Below, one piece after another: positions 43,808-53,114 of a stretch of DNA of 64,000 bases. Source of the stretch: Lachnospiraceae bacterium. Its GTDB lineage: Bacteria; Bacillota; Clostridia; Lachnospirales; Lachnospiraceae. Within the stretch, counting starts at the first letter, position 1. Every line of letters starts with the position of its first letter. The notes beneath the pieces were generated by a model. It worked only from the letters and a program-made list of their open reading frames with translations. It searched no databases and was not told the DNA's origin. The stretch is taken from NCBI GenBank assembly GCA_017552985.1, contig JAFZNO010000134.1:62001-126000 (forward strand), read 5' to 3'. Made by a program: the position numbers and the translations under genes.

Positions 43808-46699
43808 TTGTTAGATCTGATACGGCGCAGAATTCTTAATTTCATAACGAGCCGGTCTACGTTTCTGATGCTTGTCGTCATCGGACTTTGCGCAGTGCTG
43901 ATCAATCGCTGTTTTCAGTTGCAGATCGTGCACGGCGAAGAGTATCTGAACGAGTTCCTTTTGATGACGCAAAAAACCAGGGACGTTTCCTCTGCCCGCG
44001 GAAACATCTACGACAGAAACGGAAATCTGCTCGCCTACAATGAGCTTGCATATTCCGTAAAGATTGAGGACGTGCTGGAATCCGGTTCCACAAAGAATCA
44101 AAGGATGAATGAAGTGCTCCGAACCCTAATCAAAATGATCGAAAAGAACGGAGATCACGTGATTTCAGACTTTAAGATCGTGATCGGAGACGATGGGAAT
44201 TTCGAGTATACGGTAAGCGGAAATGCAAGGCTTCGTTTTATCGCAGACGTTTACGGAAAGACCTACATAGATCAGTTGGATGCGCAGGAGCGCACTTCCA
44301 CGCCTCTTGACATTATGAATTACTTGAGCCGCACGAAGAAAAATGGGTTTGCCATCGGCGAGTATGCGATTCCGAATGATAAAAAGAGTGAGTTTATCCC
44401 CGGAAAGGGATATGAAAAGGCTGAATGGTTAAAAGTCGTTACGTTGCGTTATAACATGAGCCTTACGTCCTTCAGAAAGTATCTTGGAACCACTGTCGCC
44501 ACGAACGTTTCGAAAGAAACCGTTGCCGCGCTCATGGAAAATGCGGAAGATCTGCCTGGCGTATCCATTGAGGAGGACACCATCAGGCGCTACGTGGACA
44601 GCGTGTACTTTGCCCACGTGCTCGGTTATACCGGAAAGATCTCGTCGGATGAACTGACGACACTAAATGCCAAGCTGCAAGAAGAAGGCATTACGGATAG
44701 AACCTATGGAATTAACGACGTGGTGGGAAAGAGCGGCATCGAAAGCTACATGGAGACGACGCTTCAGGGAAACAAGGGTCATGAGACCGTGATCGTGGAT
44801 CACATGGGCAAGGTGGTTGCCATCACCGACAGAACGGAAGCAACTTCGGGCAATGACGTGTATCTTTCCATCGACATGGATCTGACGGAGGCCGTTTACG
44901 ACATTTTGGAGCAGCATTTGGCAGGCCTTGTTGCCAGCAAGATCGCAAATCAAAAGGAATATATCGCCAGGGAGAATTCCAGCAGTTCGGACATTATCAT
45001 TCCCATTTATGACGTGTATTTTGCTTTGATCAACAATAACGTGATCGATTCGGCACACTTTTCCAAGCCCAAGGCGGGAGAGGTCGAAAAATCGGTTTAT
45101 GAGGCGTATTTGGAATACAAAGAGAAGGCATATCAGAGAATCCGCACAGAGTTTTTTGAAAAGAAAACCATCTACAGTAAGCTTACAAAGGAATACCAGT
45201 ATTATGAGAGCACCATCGTAAACCTGCTGGTGAAAAACGGGATCATTCTTTCTGACCTGATCGATGAAAAGGATAAAATGCAACAGGCGTGGACGATCGA
45301 TGAAAACGTTAGTCTGACGGATTATCTGACCTATTTGATCACGCAGAACTGGATCGACGGAAGTAAGCTTGAGCTTACGGCTGAGTATTCAGATTCCAAC
45401 GAAGTCTTTGAGAAGCTTGTGGATTACGTTATGGAAATGATCGACAAAACGCCGGATTTCCAGAAGCGTTTTTATAAATACATGCTTTTGAATGACAAGA
45501 TCAACGGAAAGCAGATTTGCATGATCCTTTGCGAACAGCGAAAGATCGAGATTCCGATCGCGGATGAGGACGCGCTTTATAAGGGCAAGCTTTCGGCGTA
45601 TCAATTCATGATGAACCGCATCCGGAACATCGACGTAACGCCGGCGCAGCTGGCACTGGACCCCTGCAACGGCTCCGTGGTCATTACGAACGTAAATACG
45701 GGACAGGTACTTGCACTTGTTTCTTATCCGGGATATGACAACAACAAACTCGCGAATTCCATCGATGCGGAGTATTACGCAAAGCTTAATTCGGATAAGT
45801 CTTATCCTTGGAATAATTACGCGACGCAGTATAAGGCAGCACCCGGTTCCACGTTTAAGATGCTGACGGCGTCTGCAGGACTCATGGAAGGAATCCTCAC
45901 CTTAAATTCGACCGTGAACTGTCAGGGAACCTATACAAACGTTACGCCGTCGCCCGCTTGTTGGCAGCGCTGGGGACACGGAAGTGAGAACGTGGTTACG
46001 GCCATTCGCGATTCCTGTAACTATTTCTTTTATGACGTGGGTTACAGGCTTTCCTTGCAAGACGGAAATTACAATGAGGAACAGGGTCTGCGTACCTTGT
46101 ATCAATATGCCGATTATTATGGCCTGACTGAAAAATCCGGCGTTGAGATCGCGGAGAGTGAACCTCAGGTATCAGATACTGACCCGGTACGTTCCGCCAT
46201 CGGACAGGGCAGCAACAGCTATACGGCAGTAGGTCTTGCGAGATACGTTTCGGCGGTTGCAAATTCCGGAACCGTTTATGACTTGACGCTGTTGGATCAC
46301 GTGGCGGACAGTCAGGGAACCGTGCTTCAAAAATTTGAACCCAAGATCCGGAACGTGGTAGACATGCCTGATAAAAACTGGGAAGCACTCCATAAGGGTA
46401 TGCGCATGGTGGTGCAGAACAAAAAGTATTTTAATGATCTTGCAGTTGACGTTGCAGGAAAGACCGGTACCGCACAGCAGACCAAATCGAGACCGAGCCA
46501 CGCTCTTTTCGTTTGCTATGCGCCGTATCAATATCCTGAGATTGCAATAGCAACCAGAATCCCCTTTGGTTATTCATCAGACTATGCCGCGCAGGTTACC
46601 AGGGACGTGATCAAGTATTATTACGGACTTGCGGAAGAATCCGACATTATCACCGGTACTGCGAATTCCCCTGACGCAGGCATCACGAATGAATGGTAG
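43808..46699 (+). CDS. Class B penicillin-binding protein 2 with a large insertion
   Basis: Peptidoglycan transpeptidase for cell elongation. One N-terminal membrane helix (about 17-36) and the pedestal domain are followed by the transpeptidase domain. The catalytic motifs are Ser681-Thr-Phe-Lys684, Ser736-Cys-Asn738 and Lys885-Thr-Gly-Thr. At 963 residues it is about 250-300 longer than typical PBP2. The extra part sits between the end of the pedestal (YLSIDMDLTEAVYDILEQHL, about 350-370) and GSVVITNVNTGQVLALVSYP (about 622). It looks helical and charged. The start is TTG with a weak ribosome site, suggesting coupling to mreD. It corresponds functionally to mrdA/pbpA. Confidence 0.93.
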   Translation: MLDLIRRRILNFITSRSTFLMLVVIGLCAVLINRCFQLQIVHGEEYLNEFLLMTQKTRDVSSARGNIYDRNGNLLAYNELAYSVKIEDVLESGSTKNQRMNEVLRTLIKMIEKNGDHVISDFKIVIGDDGNFEYTVSGNARLRFIADVYGKTYIDQLDAQERTSTPLDIMNYLSRTKKNGFAIGEYAIPNDKKSEFIPGKGYEKAEWLKVVTLRYNMSLTSFRKYLGTTVATNVSKETVAALMENAEDLPGVSIEEDTIRRYVDSVYFAHVLGYTGKISSDELTTLNAKLQEEGITDRTYGINDVVGKSGIESYMETTLQGNKGHETVIVDHMGKVVAITDRTEATSGNDVYLSIDMDLTEAVYDILEQHLAGLVASKIANQKEYIARENSSSSDIIIPIYDVYFALINNNVIDSAHFSKPKAGEVEKSVYEAYLEYKEKAYQRIRTEFFEKKTIYSKLTKEYQYYESTIVNLLVKNGIILSDLIDEKDKMQQAWTIDENVSLTDYLTYLITQNWIDGSKLELTAEYSDSNEVFEKLVDYVMEMIDKTPDFQKRFYKYMLLNDKINGKQICMILCEQRKIEIPIADEDALYKGKLSAYQFMMNRIRNIDVTPAQLALDPCNGSVVITNVNTGQVLALVSYPGYDNNKLANSIDAEYYAKLNSDKSYPWNNYATQYKAAPGSTFKMLTASAGLMEGILTLNSTVNCQGTYTNVTPSPACWQRWGHGSENVVTAIRDSCNYFFYDVGYRLSLQDGNYNEEQGLRTLYQYADYYGLTEKSGVEIAESEPQVSDTDPVRSAIGQGSNSYTAVGLARYVSAVANSGTVYDLTLLDHVADSQGTVLQKFEPKIRNVVDMPDKNWEALHKGMRMVVQNKKYFNDLAVDVAGKTGTAQQTKSRPSHALFVCYAPYQYPEIAIATRIPFGYSSDYAAQVTRDVIKYYYGLAEESDIITGTANSPDAGITNEW

Positions 46700-46714
46700 T
46701 TAGGAGGGTATTGC

Positions 46715-47398
46715 ATGAAGGAAAAAGTCAGGATCAAAAGCTTTTCAAAAGGATTAGTCCTTCAATTAGACGATCAGGCGTCTTTTGACGAGCTGCTCTC
46801 TGAGACTGCCGCGAAGTTTTTGGAATCCAAAACCTTTTTCGGGAAGGAAACCGTGGCCATCACGTTTTCCGGAAGAAAGCTTTCGCCAGACGAAGAGTTT
46901 CAGATGATAGATGCGATCCAATTTAATTGTGACCTTAAGATACCGTGCATTGTTGAAAAAAACGACGATCAGGACAAGGTTTTTATGAAGGCCATCCGAC
47001 AAGCTGAGATCCGGGAATTGATGGAAGTTGACTTGGATCAGGAAATCCAGGTCTTCAGAGGATCCCTTAGGGACGGAGAGGAACTGGAGACTCCCAATAA
47101 CGTCGTGGTATTTGGGGACGTGCAGGAGGGATGTTCCATTTCTTCCGAGAAGAACGTATTGGTCCTGGGAGCCATATACGGGACCGCGCGTGCCGGGATG
47201 CCGCATGACGATGGCTGCATGATCGCCGCACTGGAAATGGCGCCGGAGGAAATCTCCATCGGCGATTTCAAATATGAACCCATGAAGAAAACTAATAAAT
47301 GGGGCAAAAAGAAGAAGGAGGCTGCTCAAGCTGCAAAAGTACAAGGAGATGCCATAGTCTTTGAGGAACTTACAAAAGAGCACCTGAAAGCTTTTTGA
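46715..47398 (+). CDS. minC: Septum-site determining protein MinC
   Basis: Inhibits FtsZ assembly away from midcell. A 227-residue protein with a less conserved N-terminal domain and the C-terminal beta-helix domain (about 115-205): VFRGSLRDGEELETPNNVVVFGDVQEGC and GTARAGMPHD. The C-terminal tail is lysine- and alanine-rich. The ATG follows TAGGAGGG. The order minC-minD-minE is complete. Confidence 0.94.
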   Translation: MKEKVRIKSFSKGLVLQLDDQASFDELLSETAAKFLESKTFFGKETVAITFSGRKLSPDEEFQMIDAIQFNCDLKIPCIVEKNDDQDKVFMKAIRQAEIRELMEVDLDQEIQVFRGSLRDGEELETPNNVVVFGDVQEGCSISSEKNVLVLGAIYGTARAGMPHDDGCMIAALEMAPEEISIGDFKYEPMKKTNKWGKKKKEAAQAAKVQGDAIVFEELTKEHLKAF

Positions 47399-47470
47399 TT
47401 GAAACGTGTTCAAAAAGTAAGTCAGGAGTTGACGACAAAACCGTGATAAATTTGGAAATGGAGGCTATCT

Positions 47471-48265
47471 ATGGAAAACAACGTCATTGTCGTCACTTCA
47501 GGGAAAGGCGGCGTGGGTAAGACCACCACTACCGCAAACATTGGTACCGGTCTGGCAAAGCTGGGTAAGAAGGTTTGCCTGATAGATACGGACATCGGTC
47601 TAAGAAATCTGGACGTGGTCATGGGTCTGGAAAACAGGATCATCTATCATTTGGTTGACGTGATCGAAGGGAATTGCCGCATGAAGCAGGCGTTGATCCG
47701 TGACAAACGCCATCCTGGGTTGTATCTGATGCCCTCCGCGCAGACGAGGGACAAGACGGCCGTTTCTCCGGGACAGATGGTTAAGGTGATCGAACACATT
47801 AAGGATCAGTTTGATTACGTGATCCTGGATTGTCCCGCTGGCATTGAACAGGGCTTCCAAAATGCGATCGCAGGAGCCCAGAGGGCAATTGTCGTAACGA
47901 CGCCGGAGGTTTCAGCCATCCGGGATGCGGACCGCATTATCGGTTTGCTGGAAATGAACGGTTTTTCGAAAATGGATCTGATCATTAACAGGCTTCGTCC
48001 GGAAATGGTTCGGCGCGGAGACATGATGAGCTCTGAGGACGTGGTGGACATTCTTGGAATTCCCCTTTTGGGAGTGATCCCGGACGATGAGAGCGTCGTC
48101 GTGGCAACAAATCAGGGGGATCCACTGGTTGGAGGCTCAACGCCGGCAGGTATGGCCTATGCCAACGTAGTAGGAAGAATCGAAGGACAAGACATACCGT
48201 TTTTGAATTTAGAAAAGAGTATTTCTTTTTTTTCAAGGGTTACGGGCATTTTTCATAAACAATAG
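47471..48265 (+). CDS. minD: Septum-site determining ATPase MinD
   Basis: Membrane-binding ATPase that carries MinC and is driven by MinE. The deviant Walker A GKGGVGKTT lies at about 11-19, and DTDIGLRNLDVVMGLENR follows. The C-terminal membrane-targeting amphipathic helix is LEKSISFFSRVTGIFHKQ. The 264-residue length is normal. ATGGAGGC lies eight bases before the ATG. Confidence 0.98.
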   Translation: MENNVIVVTSGKGGVGKTTTTANIGTGLAKLGKKVCLIDTDIGLRNLDVVMGLENRIIYHLVDVIEGNCRMKQALIRDKRHPGLYLMPSAQTRDKTAVSPGQMVKVIEHIKDQFDYVILDCPAGIEQGFQNAIAGAQRAIVVTTPEVSAIRDADRIIGLLEMNGFSKMDLIINRLRPEMVRRGDMMSSEDVVDILGIPLLGVIPDDESVVVATNQGDPLVGGSTPAGMAYANVVGRIEGQDIPFLNLEKSISFFSRVTGIFHKQ

Positions 48266-48277
48266 GAGGCAGGAGCT

Positions 48278-48556
48278 ATGTGGTTTTTCTTAAGGCGCAG
48301 ACGATCCTGCCAGGTTGCGAAGGATCGCCTTAAAATACTTTTGATCACGGACAGGGTAAACTGTTCGCCGGAAATGGTGGAATTGATCAAGAGAGACATT
48401 ACAAAAGTGATTTCAAAGTACGTCAAAATAGATACGGAAAACATGGAAGTCCAGATCACTGCGAAAAAGGGAACGGCCAGGGGCGGAAAAGCTCCGGTTT
48501 TATATGCAAACGTTCCCATTCTGGACTTGCAAAAGCAGGAGCGAAGGTTTCTGTAG
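48278..48556 (+). CDS. minE: Cell division topological specificity factor MinE
   Basis: Stimulates MinD ATPase and restricts MinCD to the poles. It has 92 residues; the MinD-contact helix is around 14-30 (AKDRLKILLITDR) and the dimerisation domain follows with VISKYVKIDTENMEVQI. Its presence implies an oscillating Min system rather than DivIVA-only positioning. AGGAGGCAGG precedes the ATG. Confidence 0.95.
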   Translation: MWFFLRRRRSCQVAKDRLKILLITDRVNCSPEMVELIKRDITKVISKYVKIDTENMEVQITAKKGTARGGKAPVLYANVPILDLQKQERRFL

Positions 48557-48570
48557 ATAGGGATAAAGAC

Positions 48571-49689
48571 ATGTTTGATGGAATTCGGTTAATGAAATAC
48601 GACCTAAAACTAGTGATCATGACGTTGACCCTTGCGGTCATCGGCGTGTTCGCGATTGGAAGCGCGCAGGAATCACTTCAGACCAAACAAATGGCTGGAG
48701 TGATCTTTGGCGCCGTCGTGATGATCGTGATCTCTTTTTTCAACTATTCTTTTGTGATCAAAATGAACTGGCTCATGTATTTAGGCAATCTAGGATTGCT
48801 TTTGGCGGTCATCTTTTTGGGGGATGATTCCCATGGAGCACAGCGTTGGTTTGAGATCGGTTCTTTGCGTTTTCAGCCTTCCGAAACTTCCAAAATTTTG
48901 TTGATTTTATTCTTTGCACAGTTTATTATGAAATATAGGGAGAAGTTGAACACTTTTAAAGTGATCGCAAGCTGTGTCGTGTTAATTGTCATTCCTTGGT
49001 CCCTTATCGTGATACAGCCGGATCTGTCTACCAGTATTTTGCTGATCGTTGTTTTTTGCATGATCATGTTTGCCGCGGGATTGCAATACCGGATCATCTT
49101 CGGGATCCTTGCGGTGATCGTTCCGGCATTTCTGGTGGCGATCTATCTTGTCATGAGCGGAAAGCTGCCATTCGTTCAGGAATATCAGCTGGACCGCATT
49201 AACGCTTGGAGATACCCGGAGGAATATGCTAATTCCGAAGCCATGCAGAGTCTGAATTCCGTCATGGCCATCGGTTCGGGTCAGCTTCAGGGAAAAGGGT
49301 ACAAGAACAATGAATTCACCAGCGTGAAAAACGGAGATTTTATTTCGGAAACCCAGACGGACTTTATATTTGCAGTCATCGGGGAAGAGTTTGGTTTCCA
49401 GGGCAGCGTAGTAGTGATCGTGTTGATAACGTTGATCTCGCTGGAGTGTCTTTCCGTTGCAAGGAAGGCTAAGGATTTGGCAGGAACCATCATAGCTGCA
49501 GGGATGGGGGTCCTGATCGCTTTTCAGGGGTTTATCAATATTGGGGTTGCGACGTTTCTTCTTCCTAACACGGGGTTACCGCTTCCGTTTGTCAGTTACG
49601 GACTTACTTCTTTGGTGAGCTTATTTGCGGGCATGGGTTTTGTCCTGAACGTAAAGATGCAGTCAAAGGAACGGCTTACGGAGGAATAG
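48571..49689 (+). CDS. rodA: RodA-type SEDS peptidoglycan polymerase
   Basis: Lipid II-polymerising glycosyltransferase of the elongation machine. The 372-residue protein has about ten hydrophobic segments. Conserved SEDS features are GAQRWFEIGSLRFQPSETSK (about 90-109), LQPDLST-type IQPDLSTS, and the terminal TGLPLPFVSYG. Location with mreBCD and PBP2 favours RodA over FtsW or SpoVE. Confidence 0.94.
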   Translation: MFDGIRLMKYDLKLVIMTLTLAVIGVFAIGSAQESLQTKQMAGVIFGAVVMIVISFFNYSFVIKMNWLMYLGNLGLLLAVIFLGDDSHGAQRWFEIGSLRFQPSETSKILLILFFAQFIMKYREKLNTFKVIASCVVLIVIPWSLIVIQPDLSTSILLIVVFCMIMFAAGLQYRIIFGILAVIVPAFLVAIYLVMSGKLPFVQEYQLDRINAWRYPEEYANSEAMQSLNSVMAIGSGQLQGKGYKNNEFTSVKNGDFISETQTDFIFAVIGEEFGFQGSVVVIVLITLISLECLSVARKAKDLAGTIIAAGMGVLIAFQGFINIGVATFLLPNTGLPLPFVSYGLTSLVSLFAGMGFVLNVKMQSKERLTEE

Positions 49690-49710
49690 TACGAAAAGAG
49701 AGGGTATGAC

Positions 49711-50106
49711 ATGAACATTGCACTGATCGCGCACGACGCGAAAAAGAAACTAATGCAGAATTTCTGCATTGCGTACCGTGGCATTCTTAGTAAGAATGAA
49801 CTCTATGCCACGGGTACGACGGGCAAGCTGGTGGAAGAGGTCACTAACCTTTCCATACATAAGTTTCTAGCCGGTCATTTGGGTGGAGAACAGCAGATTG
49901 GAGCCCAGATCGAACATAATCAAATGGATCTCGTGATCTTTCTTAGAGATCCCCTGACGCCGAAATCTCACGAGCCCGACGTCAATCACGTAGTAAAGCT
50001 CTGTGACATGTACAACATACCGCTTGCAACAAACCTTGCAACTGCGGAATTGTTGATCAAATCCCTTGACAGAGGAGATCTTGAGTGGCGTGAGATGTAT
50101 AAATAA
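49711..50106 (+). CDS. mgsA: Methylglyoxal synthase
   Basis: Converts dihydroxyacetone phosphate to methylglyoxal and phosphate, a bypass of lower glycolysis when phosphate is scarce. The phosphate loop ATGTTGKLVEE (about 33-43) and the catalytic aspartate in QMDLVIFLRDPL (Asp73 or Asp80) are visible, with SGHLGGEQQ-like GHLGGEQQIGA before and HEPDVNHVV after. The 131-residue length is at the short end. It closes the shape cluster, as in other Clostridia. The next gene starts inside its 3' end. Confidence 0.95.
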   Translation: MNIALIAHDAKKKLMQNFCIAYRGILSKNELYATGTTGKLVEEVTNLSIHKFLAGHLGGEQQIGAQIEHNQMDLVIFLRDPLTPKSHEPDVNHVVKLCDMYNIPLATNLATAELLIKSLDRGDLEWREMYK

Positions 50107-51082
50107 TAAGGGATTAAAAAAGCTTCTGATCGGATGCTTCATGACGGTCTGCCTGATTACCGGGGCAGGATGCGGGAAGGTGCCTTATGACCTGCCTTAT
50201 TCTGCTGACGGTATTTTTGCGCCCGCAAAGTATGCGACGGAGGTCACAAAGGCAACCACGCCCGCATTTGCCGCTAACCTCTGCGTTGTGGAAGGTGACG
50301 TTGCACCGTCTTCCGCCGATCTGGAATCAGCAGGCGCAGCCGCGTTGTTTGACCTGAAAAACAAAGAAGTCCTTTGCGCAAAGAACGTTCACGAAAAGAT
50401 GTATCCTGCCAGTCTTACCAAAGTCATGACGGCGATCATTGCCATCGAAAACAGTTCCCTGGATCAAGTGCTGACGGCTACGGACAACATAAAGATCACG
50501 GAATCCGGAGCGGCAACTGCAAAATTAAAGGCCGGAGACGTCATGACCATGGATCAGGCGCTGCACATTTTGCTTTTGGCGTCTGCAAACGACGTGGCGA
50601 ATCTGATCGCGGAAAACGTGGCCGGATCCATTGACGGTTTTATACAGATGATGAACGAAAAGGCTGCAGCGCTGGGCGCAACCAATACGCATTTTACGAA
50701 TGCTCACGGATTGACGGATCTTGATCATTATACGACGGCCTATGACATGTATCTGATCTTTAATGAGGCGATCAAGCTGGACGTCTTTAATCAGATCATT
50801 AACCTGAATTCTTATCAGACCACGTATTATGACAAGAGTGGAAAAGCCATTCAGTTTAGCTCGTCCACGACAAATCGTTTCTTCAAGGGACAGTTTAACG
50901 CACCGGAAAACATAACGATCCTGGGCGGAAAAACTGGTACGACAAACGCGGCAGGACATTGCCTCATCCTGCATTGTAAGGACGTTCGCGGTAATTCTTA
51001 CGTATCGATCGTCATGCGTTGTTTAAATAGTGACATACTTTATGCGGAAATGATTGATTTGTTAGAGGAAATACACAATTAG
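50090..51082 (+). CDS. D-alanyl-D-alanine carboxypeptidase (PBP5 type)
   Basis: Trims the terminal D-Ala from peptidoglycan pentapeptides outside the membrane. All three active-site motifs are present: SxxK in PASLTKVMTA, SxN in LLASANDVAN and KTG in GGKTGTTNAAG. The N-terminus has a hydrophobic signal (KKLLIGCFMTVCLITGAGC) whose Cys could be a lipoprotein site, although the -3 residue is not ideal. I propose GTG 50090, overlapping mgsA by 17 bases, with AGGAG 12 bases upstream. TTG 50081 or 50066 are alternatives. It lacks the long C-terminal amphipathic domain of classical PBP5. Confidence 0.9.
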   Translation: MRCINNKGLKKLLIGCFMTVCLITGAGCGKVPYDLPYSADGIFAPAKYATEVTKATTPAFAANLCVVEGDVAPSSADLESAGAAALFDLKNKEVLCAKNVHEKMYPASLTKVMTAIIAIENSSLDQVLTATDNIKITESGAATAKLKAGDVMTMDQALHILLLASANDVANLIAENVAGSIDGFIQMMNEKAAALGATNTHFTNAHGLTDLDHYTTAYDMYLIFNEAIKLDVFNQIINLNSYQTTYYDKSGKAIQFSSSTTNRFFKGQFNAPENITILGGKTGTTNAAGHCLILHCKDVRGNSYVSIVMRCLNSDILYAEMIDLLEEIHN

Positions 51083-51085
51083 AGG

Positions 51086-51114
51086 TTGTTTTTTAGGGGC
51101 AGATATCTTATAAT
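51086..51114 (+). promoter_or_regulatory. Sigma-A promoter of the small P-loop gene
   Basis: TTGTTT (51086-51091), 17 bp, TATAAT (51109-51114), about 55 bases before the start codon. Confidence 0.72.
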
Positions 51115-51168
51115 GGAATTAAGTTGAGAAATCAATGATAGAATACAATACTTCAGGAGGATATGCCA

Positions 51169-51588
51169 ATGGTTCAGTTAATTGTAGGAGAAAAAGGTAA
51201 GGGTAAGACAAAGCATCTCTTGGATAAAGTGAATAGTGAAGTAAAGACAATTCCCGGTAATATTGTATATCTGGACAAAAGCACCAAGCACATGTATGAA
51301 TTGAATAATAAGGTTCGTTTGATCGACGTTTCACAGTACATGCTCGAGAACGATGCAGAGTTTATTGGATTTGTGAGCGGCATTATTTCCCAGGATCATG
51401 ACCTTCAGCAGATGTATTTTGACAGCTTCCTGAAGATCGCGAAGCTGGAAGGCAAGGATTTCTCCCCAGTGGTCGCAAAACTGGAGAAGATCAGTGAAGT
51501 TTTTGGCGTAGATTTCATTTTGAGCGTGTCCATGAACGAGAGCGCGCTTCCTGAAGAATTGAAAAAGAACGTTTTGATCGCTCTGTAA
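51169..51588 (+). CDS. Small P-loop protein of unknown function
   Basis: A 139-residue protein beginning MVQLIVGEKGKGKTKHLLDKV, a clear Walker A (GEKGKGKT) right at the N-terminus. Only a weak Walker-B-like strand (FGVDFILSVSMNE) follows near the end, so it is a minimal nucleotide-binding fold. I do not recognise a characterised family, though similar short proteins are sometimes called PilT-like. The ATG at 51169 is chosen because AGGAGG is eight bases upstream; ATG 51163 is only two bases from it. It has its own promoter and terminator and so forms a single-gene unit. Confidence 0.8.
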   Translation: MVQLIVGEKGKGKTKHLLDKVNSEVKTIPGNIVYLDKSTKHMYELNNKVRLIDVSQYMLENDAEFIGFVSGIISQDHDLQQMYFDSFLKIAKLEGKDFSPVVAKLEKISEVFGVDFILSVSMNESALPEELKKNVLIAL

Positions 51589-51628
51589 GAAGATTGCAAT
51601 TGAACATTAAGTGATGATTCACGTTAAG

Positions 51629-51662
51629 AAAAGCCTCGGACAAAAGGACCGGGGCTTTTCAT
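51629..51662 (+). terminator. Terminator after the small P-loop gene
   Basis: AAAAGCCTCGG (51629-51639) pairs with CCGGGGCTTTT (51649-51659; one G-U pair) around a nine-base loop. Confidence 0.85.
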
Positions 51663-51700
51663 AAGTAAGAAACGAAAAACTGGTTACGGAGGATGGCTCT

Positions 51701-53110
51701 TTGGCAGATAACGGATCCCACGGAAAACAGAATAAGGTGATCTCTTATGAAAAGAGAACGGCTCCGCGGCTTAACATAGGACTGATCATTATTGGATTTA
51801 TCTTTGTCCAGATGTTGATCTACGTCATCATGTATTTTAACACCAGCCACATCGAGAGGCATGAAGTTCGCGAAGGATCGCTTGCGGTCAACACGACCTA
51901 CGTCGGCATTGCCCTTCGTGAAGAAACCCTAGTTGACAATCCATCCGCCGGTTACGTCAGCTTTTACATTTATGACGGAGAGAGAACGGCGGTTGGTGAT
52001 CTGGTTTATACCGTTGATGAGACAGGAAAGCTTGAGAAGGCTAGCAGCGGTCAGTTCGAGGAGAGTAAGCTTTCGGATCAGGAACTGAGGGAATTCCGCA
52101 GTGAGATCATCAATTACGTACATGGATTTGATGATAAGAATTTCGAGAGCGTATATGATTTTAAGAGATCCTTGAAAAATACGGTTGCGAAGATCTCTAA
52201 CGTGAATTTCTTAAAGAATCTTGAGGAACTCAGTGGAAATGACGTGATCAATTATTGTTATGCGCCTACCACCGGCGTGGTGTCCTATTGGACCGACGGT
52301 TATGAAGGAAAAACCGCAGAGGAACTGACGGAAAAGGATTTCAAAAAAGAAAATTATACGAAGAAACAGGTGATCGGTGATGAAGTAGTGGAAAAAGACG
52401 CGCCGATCTACAAGATCTGTACCAGTGAACTCTGGGACGTGGTGATCCCCATGGAGAAGGAACAGGCTCTTGCCTTGGAAGAAAAAGGTTACGTAAAGGT
52501 TCGTTTCCAGAAAAACCAGTATGAATCCTGGGCGAACACCAAGGCAGTTTACGGTAATGACGGCAACACCTATCTTAAGCTAAGCTTTAACAATTCCATG
52601 GTGACCTTTGTATCGGATCGGTTTTTGGAAGTGCAGCTGATTCTTGAGGAGGAGACTGGCTTAAAGATCCCTCTGACGGCCATTGTGGAAAAGGAGTTCT
52701 TTCTGTTGGAGGAGCCTTACTTGATCGATGAGGGCCAAAAGGGAAAACGGACCGTGATCCGCCAGTGTTATCTTGAAGACGGTACCATCTCGACGGAAAG
52801 AGTTACCGTAGGCATTTACAGCTATGACGAGGAATCCAAGAAGTATTACGTGGATGCGACCATGCTAAACACCGGTGACATTCTGCACCAGCTGGACAAT
52901 CAAACCACGGACGTGGTCCGCGAGAGGGCTACCCTGATCGGCGTATACAACATCAATAAGGGTTATGCCGACTTCCGCGAGATCAGCATCCTCTACCAGA
53001 ATGAAGAATATGCCATCGTTAAGTCTGATACTGAGTATGGCCTTAAGGTATACGATTATATTGTTCTTAATGCCGATTCCGTCAAGGATCAGCAGTTTAT
53101 TAATAAATGA
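51701..53110 (+). CDS. HlyD-like membrane-fusion protein
   Basis: A 469-residue protein with one membrane helix (about 26-46) and a large extracytoplasmic part. The segment GIALREETLVDNPSAGYVSFYIYDGERTAVGDLVYTV contains a half-lipoyl motif as in HlyD-type adaptors, and a beta-barrel with a repeated ERVTVGIYSYDEES... follows. No ABC or RND transporter adjoins. Similar genes lie next to yggS-sepF in Clostridia, so a division or envelope role is possible (inference). The start is TTG, eight bases after CGGAGG. Confidence 0.75.
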   Translation: MADNGSHGKQNKVISYEKRTAPRLNIGLIIIGFIFVQMLIYVIMYFNTSHIERHEVREGSLAVNTTYVGIALREETLVDNPSAGYVSFYIYDGERTAVGDLVYTVDETGKLEKASSGQFEESKLSDQELREFRSEIINYVHGFDDKNFESVYDFKRSLKNTVAKISNVNFLKNLEELSGNDVINYCYAPTTGVVSYWTDGYEGKTAEELTEKDFKKENYTKKQVIGDEVVEKDAPIYKICTSELWDVVIPMEKEQALALEEKGYVKVRFQKNQYESWANTKAVYGNDGNTYLKLSFNNSMVTFVSDRFLEVQLILEEETGLKIPLTAIVEKEFFLLEEPYLIDEGQKGKRTVIRQCYLEDGTISTERVTVGIYSYDEESKKYYVDATMLNTGDILHQLDNQTTDVVRERATLIGVYNINKGYADFREISILYQNEEYAIVKSDTEYGLKVYDYIVLNADSVKDQQFINK

Positions 53111-53114
53111 TGAT

